Source of the DNA: G963674665 sp964609625
GTDB lineage: Bacteria > Desulfobacterota > Desulfovibrionia > Desulfovibrionales > Desulfovibrionaceae
Assembly (NCBI GenBank): GCA_964609625.1
Contig: CAZSRS010000002.1
Span: 124,001-188,000 of the forward strand
Length of the DNA stretch: 64,000 bases
Direction of reading: 5' to 3'
Below, piece by piece: positions 27,477 through 34,649 of this stretch. The notes under the pieces were generated by a model, which was not told the origin of the DNA, ran no database searches, and was given only the letters and a program-made list of their open reading frames with translations. Each line of letters opens with the position of its first letter. Within the stretch, counting starts at the first letter, position 1. The position numbers and the translations under genes were made by a program.

Positions 27477-28652
27477 ATGGAGAAGCGGCCCAAAATCCTC
27501 ATCGTGGATGACGACAAACGCATCCTCTTGCTCCTGCAATCCTTTCTCAAGCCGCAGGGCTACGACCTGGTGCTAGAACAGGATGCGGGCCGGGCCCTGG
27601 TTCTCCTGCGCGACCAAGACCCCGACGACCTCCCCGATCTCGTGCTCACGGACGTGGTCATGCCTGAGTTGGACGGCTACGATTTCACCAAGGCCATCAA
27701 GGGAAACGCCACCACCACGCATATTCCCGTGCTCATGGTCAGTTCCCTGCACGATGTGCAGGACAAGGTCAGGGCCCTGGACATGGGCGTGGAGGACTTC
27801 ATCACCAAACCCGTCGACCCCAGCGAACTCAAGGCCCGCGTCCGCTCCCTGCTCAAGGTCAAGGCCCTGCACGACCAGAAAATCCGCACCATGCATGCCC
27901 TGGAACAGAGCTACAAAGCCCTTCGCGTGGCCTCGCAACTGCGCGATGAAATGGAGCAGATCACCCGCCACGACCTCAAAACACCCCTCACCACCATCAT
28001 CGGCATTCCACGCCTGCTCATGCGCAAGGACAACATCACCGACAAACAGAAAGACCTGCTCAAGATCATCGAACAGGCCGGATACCGCATGTTGCGGATG
28101 ATCAACATGTCCCTGGAGCTCATGAAGATAGAACGCGGCTCCTACGCCATCGTCCCCTCGGCCGTGAACATGCTCGCCGTGTTGGAACAGATCGGCCTCG
28201 AGATGCGCTCCATCCAGGTCTTCGCGAACATCCCCCTGCGCATCCACGTGCAGGGGCGCTCTCCAGTCGCCACGGATTCCTTTCTGGTCCTGGGCGAGGA
28301 ATTGCTCTGCTACTCCATGCTCGCCAACCTGGTGCGCAATGCCATGGAGGCCACCCCCGCGGCGGAACCCGTGGACATCTTCCTCACCCCTGGGGAGCAC
28401 ATGCAGACAGTGCGCATCACCAACCAGGGCGAAGTGCCGGAATCCATGCGGCCACGGTTCTTCCAGAAATACGCCACGGCTGGAAAGGAAGGCGGCACAG
28501 GCCTGGGCACATATGCAGCCAAACTCTTTGCCCAGGCCCAAGGGGGCACCATATCCCTGGACACCACCTCCCCCGGTTTCACCAGTGTCGTTCTCCGACT
28601 CCCAGCGCTGCCAATGGCAACCGAGCCAGAAGAAGCGCGTGCGGAGACCTGA
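27477..28652 (+). CDS. Receiver-histidine kinase (REC-HisKA-HATPase)
   Basis: The 391-residue soluble protein has an N-terminal receiver (LIVDDDKR, phospho-Asp in LTDVVMPELDG, Lys in FITKPVD) joined by a helix to a HisKA domain with TRHDLKTPLT and an ATPase domain ending in GGTGLGTYAAKLF. Such proteins take phosphate from an upstream hybrid kinase and then act as kinases. It is encoded 11 bp after the Cache hybrid kinase on the same strand, so the two very likely form one relay. No DNA-binding or other output domain is encoded nearby, and the final target is unknown. Confidence 0.9.
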   Translation: MEKRPKILIVDDDKRILLLLQSFLKPQGYDLVLEQDAGRALVLLRDQDPDDLPDLVLTDVVMPELDGYDFTKAIKGNATTTHIPVLMVSSLHDVQDKVRALDMGVEDFITKPVDPSELKARVRSLLKVKALHDQKIRTMHALEQSYKALRVASQLRDEMEQITRHDLKTPLTTIIGIPRLLMRKDNITDKQKDLLKIIEQAGYRMLRMINMSLELMKIERGSYAIVPSAVNMLAVLEQIGLEMRSIQVFANIPLRIHVQGRSPVATDSFLVLGEELLCYSMLANLVRNAMEATPAAEPVDIFLTPGEHMQTVRITNQGEVPESMRPRFFQKYATAGKEGGTGLGTYAAKLFAQAQGGTISLDTTSPGFTSVVLRLPALPMATEPEEARAET

Positions 28653-28677
28653 TGCTGTCTCCCTGCAGGCCCTCCGC

Positions 28678-29169
28678 TCACTGCCGCGGTTCCAGGTAGG
28701 CGCCCTTGCGCATGAGTCGCGCCGCAAGCGCCGTGAGCCCCAGAAGCATGACCAGGACTACGTGGGCCCAATCCACCACCAATACCGTCAGCGGATCAAA
28801 GAAAAACTCCGGCCTGTTCTTGAGCACCCGCACCACGCCGGTGGCCACCACCCCCGCGTACAGAAATACCCGCAGCCAGCCGCTCGTCGTGAGTCTGAAA
28901 CGATTGCTCCATTGCACCGCGTGACGCACCAGCACATAGGCCAGCAGTCCAAGGAACACCATCGCGCCCACGTAGTGCAGCAGGTGGGTGAAATAGAAAT
29001 CCCCGGTCCAGCCCAGCCCCGGCACGCTGTTGACATAGTACCGCCCATACAGGGGCATCTGCCCGAAACCTGTGAAGGCCAGCAGCACCACCGTGGCCAC
29101 GACAAGCAGGCGCAGACTTCGGGACGCCCCGCCTTGTATCACGCGCTGATCTTTCACTATGCTATGCAT
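28678..29169 (-). CDS. Cytochrome b561-like membrane subunit
   Basis: The 163-residue protein has four hydrophobic helices with histidines placed for haem ligation (FTHLLHYVGAMVF, YVLVRHAVQW and VVDWAHVVLV). This is the pattern of the diheme cytochrome b subunits that pass electrons between quinone and periplasmic iron-sulfur proteins. Its start overlaps the end of the ferredoxin gene by 8 bp, so the two are translationally coupled partners. No catalytic subunit (molybdopterin or hydrogenase) is present here. Confidence 0.8.
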   Translation of the reverse strand: MHSIVKDQRVIQGGASRSLRLLVVATVVLLAFTGFGQMPLYGRYYVNSVPGLGWTGDFYFTHLLHYVGAMVFLGLLAYVLVRHAVQWSNRFRLTTSGWLRVFLYAGVVATGVVRVLKNRPEFFFDPLTVLVVDWAHVVLVMLLGLTALAARLMRKGAYLEPRQ

Positions 29170-30172
29170 TGTCGTCTCCGCTCTTTGCTTTCTTTTTCAG
29201 GGAACCGGCCACGGAGAGCAGTCCGGCACCGATGCCGGCCAAAGGCCCCATGACCAACGCCCAGGTCAGGTTTTCGGCCCTGGCCATCTTGTTTTCCACC
29301 GGCGCCAGGTGCGGCTTGCCCTCGCCCTTCTCGATCGCCGCGTTCAACAATGCAAAGGGCACGGGCGAGACGTAGATGGTGTTCGTACCGCCGTTCTCGT
29401 TTTCCCCGTAAATGAAGCCATGCATTTCCTCGGCCAGGGCGTGAGCCTTGGCCAGGATCTCATTCCTGGGACCGATCTGCTGCACCTCCATGGGGCAGGC
29501 CTCGATGCAGGCCGGCACCTCCCCTTGCGCCAACTTCTGATGGCAACGATCGCACTTGTACATCACGCCGTTGCCAGCGTAACCGGGCATGAGGTCCAAA
29601 TAGAGCCCAACACCTGTTTGTCGCTGCGGAATCTTCCAGGGGCAGACGCTCTTGCACTTGGCGCCCCCGAAACAGATCTCGTCGTTGATGCGCACGGTAC
29701 CGTCGCGCTGCCGCTGCGCCGCGCCAAAGGGGCAGAGATTGGCGCAGGGGGGATTCACGCAGTGCATGCACCGCCTCGGGATGTTGACCTCGACCCTCTT
29801 TCCCTCGTGCTCCACGCTGGCGCTCTGGATATACAGCCAGTTGTATGGTGTCAGCCTGTCGTCCACGTGTCGCTTGTCCGACCAGTCCTCCACCTTGACC
29901 TTGGCTTGCGGGTACATCGTGGGAAAGGGTTTCCGCGGCTCTGGGAACTTGGCTTCGTTGGATTCCCTGCACGCCTGCACACAGGCTCCGCACCCGATGC
30001 ACTTGCTCAGGTCGAACAGCGTGGTCAGTTCCTGCTGCTTCGCCCCTTGTGCCCCCATGGCTGCCTCGGCGCCCCCAGGAAGCGCGCAGGCCGCGCCACC
30101 AATGCCCACGGCCTTGAGAAAGGCACGCCTGCTTAGTCCCTTGCCCTTGCCGTTCTGTTTCCTTGTTGTCAT
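29162..30172 (-). CDS. Tat-exported four-cluster ferredoxin, HybA/DmsB-like
   Basis: The 336-residue protein has a twin-arginine signal (SRRAFLK near residues 14-20) and four cysteine clusters: CIGCGACVQAC, CMHCVNPPCANLC, CFGGAKCKSVC and CDRCHQKL...CIEACPM, for four cubane centres. A C-terminal hydrophobic anchor (LAGIGAGLLSVAG) resembles HybA. ATG 30172 follows AAGGAGG; the longer frame to 30271 lacks a Tat-compatible start. It should act in the periplasm, moving electrons between the cytochrome b encoded next and an unidentified partner enzyme. Confidence 0.9.
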   Translation of the reverse strand: MTTRKQNGKGKGLSRRAFLKAVGIGGAACALPGGAEAAMGAQGAKQQELTTLFDLSKCIGCGACVQACRESNEAKFPEPRKPFPTMYPQAKVKVEDWSDKRHVDDRLTPYNWLYIQSASVEHEGKRVEVNIPRRCMHCVNPPCANLCPFGAAQRQRDGTVRINDEICFGGAKCKSVCPWKIPQRQTGVGLYLDLMPGYAGNGVMYKCDRCHQKLAQGEVPACIEACPMEVQQIGPRNEILAKAHALAEEMHGFIYGENENGGTNTIYVSPVPFALLNAAIEKGEGKPHLAPVENKMARAENLTWALVMGPLAGIGAGLLSVAGSLKKKAKSGDDNA

Positions 30173-30419
30173 GACTTCGTGTTCCTCCTTGCTCCGGGTC
30201 CAGTATAGCGGGCGCCCGGAAATTTCGCTACATTCGATGTCATGACATAAAGACATTTTGAGGTTTGTCAAGGATTAATCACTACCAACAGCTGCCTGGT
30301 GCGCAAACCAAGTGCCCATGAAAAACAACCACTCCACTGTTGACAGATTGACAGCAAGACACTACTGTCTGGCAATCGACAGCTGGATTCGTCAACAACC
30401 CCCAACCCTGGTGAAAGAA

Positions 30420-30509
30420 ATGGACTCGATCATCCCATTGCTCATTCTCGCCGTTATCTATATCCTTTTCGTGCGCGTGGTCCTGCCCAAGTTGGGCGTC
30501 CACGGCTGA
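30420..30509 (+). CDS. Very small single-helix membrane protein
   Basis: A 29-residue ORF, MDSIIPLLILAVIYILFVRV and a short basic tail, is almost all one membrane helix. It could extend upstream to an ATG at 30312, but that part is polar and unremarkable. The ribosome-binding site is weak (GGTGA). Tiny proteins of this type often associate with larger membrane complexes; I do not recognise it and cannot exclude a non-coding frame. Confidence 0.4.
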   Translation: MDSIIPLLILAVIYILFVRVVLPKLGVHG

Positions 30510-30613
30510 GGGCCCCGGAACAGCTGCAGTTTGCAGCCCAAAAAGCAGAAGGGCCCCGCGGAAAAGGATAAATAATCCCTTCACACCGACTGAAGCAGCG
30601 GAGTCCACGCCTC

Positions 30614-30850
30614 ATGCTCAACATTGCCTATCTCGAAAAACTCGAAGCCTACTTTTCTTCCGGTGACCTCGCCTTTGACTTTGAACACGGCGACGAGGAA
30701 CGGCGTTACGCCATTCTCGACTTTTTGGAAAAGCTCATGGACCTTTCGGAAATCGCCGACGATCTGGCCACGAAGTTGATCTTCAAGGACGGGTTCATGC
30801 AGCAGCTGGCCGGCGTGCCTGCCCAGTCCGGCACGAATAACGACGATTGA
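30614..30850 (+). CDS. Conserved-looking acidic small protein
   Basis: The 78-residue product is acidic and helical (MLNIAYLEKLEAYFSSGD start, acidic NNDD tail) without membrane segments. I do not recognise a family. It lies directly upstream of the FmdB-type zinc ribbon with a 21 bp gap, on the same strand, and the two are probably co-transcribed. Function unknown. Confidence 0.6.
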   Translation: MLNIAYLEKLEAYFSSGDLAFDFEHGDEERRYAILDFLEKLMDLSEIADDLATKLIFKDGFMQQLAGVPAQSGTNNDD

Positions 30851-30871
30851 TTGTTCTCTGGAGAATATGCC

Positions 30872-31111
30872 ATGCCCATGTTTGAATTCCAATGTGCGGC
30901 CTGCGGTTGTGAGTTCGAGGAACTCATTCTCGGCGCCTCGGAGCGAAGCGCCCTCTGCCCCCAATGCGGCAGTGCCGATACCAGGCGTCTGATCTCGTCC
31001 CCCTGCCTGCACGCCAGCGCGCAGGAAAAGTCCATGCGCGGCGCAGCCCTTGGTGTGAGGCCACCCAGCGCCCCCTCACTCGGGGGATGTGGCAGCGGCG
31101 GGTTCTCCTGA
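30872..31111 (+). CDS. FmdB/FmdC-type zinc-ribbon protein
   Basis: The 79-residue protein starts MPMFEFQCAACGCEFEEL and continues with CPQCGSADTRRLIS, the two CxxC pairs of the FmdB-family zinc ribbon. The tail is rich in G, S and P. ATG 30872 follows GGAGA by 8 bases. These proteins are widespread; a regulatory role was proposed for the methylotroph member, but the general function is unknown. Confidence 0.82.
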   Translation: MPMFEFQCAACGCEFEELILGASERSALCPQCGSADTRRLISSPCLHASAQEKSMRGAALGVRPPSAPSLGGCGSGGFS

Positions 31112-31211
31112 GGCAGCTAGCGCGGGGGCCCGGTCCGGGCCCCACCCTCCATTCCGTTCGTTGTTCCACACGCCCCGTTCAAAGCTGGGAGCATCCTGGG
31201 CGGATGAAATT

Positions 31212-31277
31212 GGGGGCAGGCACTGTTATTCGCCTGAAGTCTCAACCTTTTTTGTCATGACAACAGGGGACAGGCAC
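31212..31277 (+). repeat. Pair of GGGGACAGGCAC repeats just upstream of the GNAT gene
   Basis: GGGGGCAGGCAC (31212-31223, one mismatch) and GGGGACAGGCAC (31266-31277) lie 54 bp apart in direct orientation, with an AT-rich spacer ending in a T run. The second copy ends two bases before the GNAT start codon, and its AGGGG may serve as the ribosome-binding site. Confidence 0.6.
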
Positions 31278-31279
31278 CA

Positions 31280-31690
31280 ATGATGCGCCGTTCCATACCA
31301 ACAATCCGACCCTTTGCGCCGGAGGACGCTCCCCACTTGGTTGACATCCTGTGCCGCAACGGCCAGTACAGGCACCCCGACGTGGAGGGCCCCGAGGCCA
31401 TGCTGCGCTTTGCCGTGCATCAGGGCGCGGTGTTTCTGGTGGCGGGGCGTCCCCCTGTTGGTCTTGTGCGCGGAACATACGACGGTTCGCGGGCCGTGAT
31501 CCATCTGCTCTCCGTGCACCCCGACCACCAGGGCCGAGGCCTGGGGCGTGCCCTGGCCGAGGCCTGCGCGGCGCAACTGCACGACCTGGGCGCTCCCAGC
31601 GTGGCGGCAACGGCCTCGCCCGCGAGTCTGGGATTCTGGGAGAAACTCGGCTTCGCTCCCCTGGATGTGCGGCTCTGCCTCAGACGCTGA
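31280..31690 (+). CDS. GNAT-family N-acetyltransferase
   Basis: The 136-residue protein has the full GNAT fold in brief: IRPFAPEDAPHL at the start, the acetyl-CoA motif VHPDHQGRGLGRALAEA near residues 77-93 and the C-terminal FWEKLGF. It transfers an acetyl group from acetyl-CoA to an unknown amine. Direct repeats lie on its left and a hairpin-forming copy on its right. Its start codon abuts the left repeat, which suggests that it travels with, or was captured by, the repeat family. Confidence 0.87.
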   Translation: MMRRSIPTIRPFAPEDAPHLVDILCRNGQYRHPDVEGPEAMLRFAVHQGAVFLVAGRPPVGLVRGTYDGSRAVIHLLSVHPDHQGRGLGRALAEACAAQLHDLGAPSVAATASPASLGFWEKLGFAPLDVRLCLRR

Positions 31691-31713
31691 TCAGGCACCG
31701 AACCTGAGACCTT

Positions 31714-31768
31714 GGGGACAGGCACCTGTAATTTTCTGAAAAAGCAAACTTTTTTCGTGCCTGTCCCC
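31714..31768. repeat. Inverted pair of GGGGACAGGCAC repeats, also a possible GNAT terminator
   Basis: GGGGACAGGCAC (31714-31725) and GTGCCTGTCCCC (31757-31768) form a perfect 12-bp stem with a 31-base AT-rich loop. An A and six T (31770-31775) follow the right arm, so the plus-strand transcript could terminate here after the GNAT gene. Confidence 0.65.
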
Positions 31769-31886
31769 ATTTTTTCCTTGCGTCGCCCGGCTTGCTCGCC
31801 ACGTCTGATTCACGTATTGCATGAACGCTTTAGGTCAATGTACGCCTGAGGGCAGCGCCTCCAACAACAATGCAGGGATCTGCTTC

Positions 31887-33056
31887 ATGTCGCGGAAACC
31901 ACACCCCTTGCGCCACGGCTACACCACCGGGTCCTGCGCCGCGGCAGGGGCCAAGGCCTGCGTGGCCGCACTGCTCGGAGCCGGGTTCACCGCGCCTCTC
32001 ACCGTGACCGTGCCCCGGCCTGACGATCCTGTTGCCCCAGCCCTGCACATCCCGGTGCAGCGCATCTTCCCCTTGCCCGAGCGCTCCTGTGCCGCGGCCG
32101 AAGTGATCAAGGACGGCGGCGACGACCCCGACGTGACCCATGGCTCGGAAATCCGCTGCCTGGTGCGGCTCGGCCCGCCCCTGCCTCAGGATGTGAAGCA
32201 CCTCCCGGTGCGCATCGAAGGGGGGCGCGGTATCGGGCGGGTGACCCTGCCCGGACTGCCCGTGGCCGTGGGCCAGGCCGCCATCAACCCCGGTCCTCGG
32301 CGACAGATCGCCCTGGCCGTGCTCCAGGCCATGCATGAGGTCGGCCGTTTCCACGAGGTGGACGTACTGGTGGAATCACCGCAAGGGGCGCGGCTGGCGG
32401 CCAAGACCATGAACCCCAGACTCGGTATCGTGCACGGCATATCCATCCTGGGCAGCAGCGGCACGGTCAAGCCCTTCAGCCACGCGGCCTGGCGAGCCAC
32501 GGTACAGGCAGGGCTCGACGTGGCGCAGGCCATGGGACACGACAGCGTGGCGCTGTGCACGGGGCGGCAAAGCGAGCGTTTGCTGCGGGAGCACCTGCCC
32601 GAACTCCAGCCCACGGCCTGCGTGCAGATGGCCGACCTGTTCGCTTTTGCCCTGGCCGAAGCGGGCGCGCGGGGTTTCAACCGCATCGTCATCGGCTGCT
32701 TCTTCGGCAAGCTGGTGAAGATGGCCCAGGGGCTTTCGCACACCCACGCCGACAGCGGAAGTCTCGACTTTTCGGCCCTGGCACGACGCTGTAAGGCGCT
32801 GGGAGCGGCGGAAAGCGTGGTGCGACAAGTCCTGGAGGCCGTCACGGCGCGGCGGGTGCTCGATTTGGCCATGGAAGACGGTCTGGCCGCGTCCCTGGCC
32901 AAGGATCTGACCCTGGAAGCCATGCAACAGGCCCGGAAACACGCCGGAAACACCCCCAGGTTGGACATATTGGCCTTTTCCAACGATGGAACCCTGCTGG
33001 CGGAGGCGGCCGAATCCAGTGGTTTGCATTGTCAGCGGTTTTCCGGCATTAGGTAA
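31887..33056 (+). CDS. cbiD: Cobalt-precorrin-5B (C1)-methyltransferase
   Basis: The 389-residue protein has the CbiD N-terminal signature HPLRHGYTTGSCAAAGAKA, the VIKDGGDDPDVTHG block near residue 72 and GRGIGRVTLPGLPVAVGQAAINPGPR near 115. It methylates C1 of the corrin ring in the anaerobic cobalamin pathway using SAM. ATG 31887 places the start at the usual position; an upstream ATG at 31821 adds 22 unusual residues. No other cbi gene and no cobalamin riboswitch box is visible upstream. The B12 would serve the three radical SAM proteins in this window, among others. Confidence 0.93.
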   Translation: MSRKPHPLRHGYTTGSCAAAGAKACVAALLGAGFTAPLTVTVPRPDDPVAPALHIPVQRIFPLPERSCAAAEVIKDGGDDPDVTHGSEIRCLVRLGPPLPQDVKHLPVRIEGGRGIGRVTLPGLPVAVGQAAINPGPRRQIALAVLQAMHEVGRFHEVDVLVESPQGARLAAKTMNPRLGIVHGISILGSSGTVKPFSHAAWRATVQAGLDVAQAMGHDSVALCTGRQSERLLREHLPELQPTACVQMADLFAFALAEAGARGFNRIVIGCFFGKLVKMAQGLSHTHADSGSLDFSALARRCKALGAAESVVRQVLEAVTARRVLDLAMEDGLAASLAKDLTLEAMQQARKHAGNTPRLDILAFSNDGTLLAEAAESSGLHCQRFSGIR

Positions 33057-33107
33057 TCACCACTCCGTCACACAGCCTGTCTTCATCTTCTGCTCCGGGA
33101 GGATCGC

Positions 33108-34403
33108 ATGACCAGACCACCCGCCCCCTCCACACTTTCCAACCGCTGGAGCGTCGTTTTCGGCGCCGTGCTCATCCAGTTCTGCCTGGGCGCGATTTAC
33201 GCCTGGAGCGTATTCACCCCCTCCCTGACCGCGGCAGGCTGGAACAACCTGCAAACGCAACTCGTTTTTTCCATCGGACTGGTGACCTTCGCCCTGGTCA
33301 TGGTCTGGGCCGGTCGCGCCCTGAAGACCCTGGGGCCGCGCAAGCTGGCAGTGTACTCCGGCTTGGTGCTCGGCGCGGGCTACGCCCTGGCCGGACTCCT
33401 CGGGGGCACGAACTTCTACGTCGTGGCCGTGCTCATCGGCATCGTGGGGGGCGCCGGCATCGGCCTGGGCTACGTGGTGCCCATTGCCGTGGGCATGCGC
33501 TGGTTTCCGGACAAGAAGGGCCTGATCACCGGGCTGGCAGTGGCCGGCTTCGGCTTCGGCGCCATGGTCTGGGTCAAGCTCGCGGACTCATGGGGCAGGC
33601 TCCTGGAGACCTTCGGCATCTCCACCACCTTCGTGATCTACGGTCTGATCTTCGCCACGCTGGTGCTCTTGGGTAGTGTCTGGATGGTCTTTCCCAGGGA
33701 GGGCTGGACCCCGCCGGGCTACACCCCGCCAGAGGTCAAGAAGCAGCCTGCCGAGGTGGACGAGATCATGGGCGAACCGCCTCCGCCGACACGTGACCTG
33801 CGCAGCGGCGAAATGTTGTGTACCTTTCAATTCTACCTGATCTTCCTGACCTTCGTGGTCAGCGCCGGAGCTGGCCTCATGAGCATCGGCCTGATGAAGC
33901 TCTATCCCATGGAAGCCTTGCAGGCCGCGGGCATGCCCCTCACCGAGGCCAAGGTGGTGGCGGGCACGGCCATGGCCGTATTCTTCAGCCTGGCCAACGG
34001 CATCGGCCGTATCGCTTGGGGCAGCATCAGCGACCTGCTTGGCCGCAAGCGCTCCATCCTGTTGATGACCTCCACCCAGGGCTTCCTCGTGATCATGTTC
34101 ACTGCCATGGCCGGCAGTGAGTGGTGGCTCTATCTGGGAGCGGCCTGCATCGGCTTCAACTTCGGCGGTAATTTCGCGCTGTTTCCCACGGTCACGGCCG
34201 ATGTGTTCGGCTCCAGGAACGTGGGGCAGAACTACCCATACGTGTTCCTGGCTTACGGCGTGGGGGGCGTGGCCGGGCCCATCCTGGGGGGCAGGCTCGG
34301 CGACATGGGCAACTTCCCCCTGGCCTTCACCATCTGCGGCATCGCCTGCATCGTGGGCGCGGCGCTGATGTCCATGGTCACGCCGGTGAAACCAAGGGCA
34401 TGA
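33108..34403 (+). CDS. MFS transporter, oxalate/formate antiporter (OFA) family
   Basis: The 431-residue 12-helix protein begins NRWSVVFGAVLIQFCLGAIYAWSVF, the usual opening of the OFA group, and has the MFS motif between helices 2 and 3 (GRALKTLGPRKLAVYSG). A cytoplasmic loop near residues 200-230 is rich in P and E. ATG 33108 follows GGGAGGATC. Members move organic acids or other anions; the substrate is not predictable, though the acetate genes downstream make a small carboxylate reasonable. Confidence 0.85.
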   Translation: MTRPPAPSTLSNRWSVVFGAVLIQFCLGAIYAWSVFTPSLTAAGWNNLQTQLVFSIGLVTFALVMVWAGRALKTLGPRKLAVYSGLVLGAGYALAGLLGGTNFYVVAVLIGIVGGAGIGLGYVVPIAVGMRWFPDKKGLITGLAVAGFGFGAMVWVKLADSWGRLLETFGISTTFVIYGLIFATLVLLGSVWMVFPREGWTPPGYTPPEVKKQPAEVDEIMGEPPPPTRDLRSGEMLCTFQFYLIFLTFVVSAGAGLMSIGLMKLYPMEALQAAGMPLTEAKVVAGTAMAVFFSLANGIGRIAWGSISDLLGRKRSILLMTSTQGFLVIMFTAMAGSEWWLYLGAACIGFNFGGNFALFPTVTADVFGSRNVGQNYPYVFLAYGVGGVAGPILGGRLGDMGNFPLAFTICGIACIVGAALMSMVTPVKPRA

Positions 34404-34649
34404 CCTGGGGCAGGGTGCCAGGGCCGGCCATGGTCCTTTTTGCCACTCGTCCTGCCATTTTCTACCGTTTACCTGAAAAAAACTGTTGGCAGGCGGCCTA
34501 TTTTCTATATGGTGACGGGTGTCCGGAATTTCCTGGTCAGATGAAGTCACTTGCACACCTCCCGTTTCCTGTTATCGCCGGACATGCAACGGAACCTGCG
34601 GCGGAAAGGGGCGAGAGGTGAAAACACTTGCGAATACGGAGGAGGTACA

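Noticed and set aside
21654..31768. CRISPR array from the recurring 12-mer
   Set aside because: The copies are few, irregularly spaced, in both orientations and tied to the transposase and GNAT gene; no cas genes are present.
31691..31886. Cobalamin riboswitch before cbiD
   Set aside because: I looked for the B12 box (GCCACTG-like) and saw none; the only structure is the repeat-derived hairpin.
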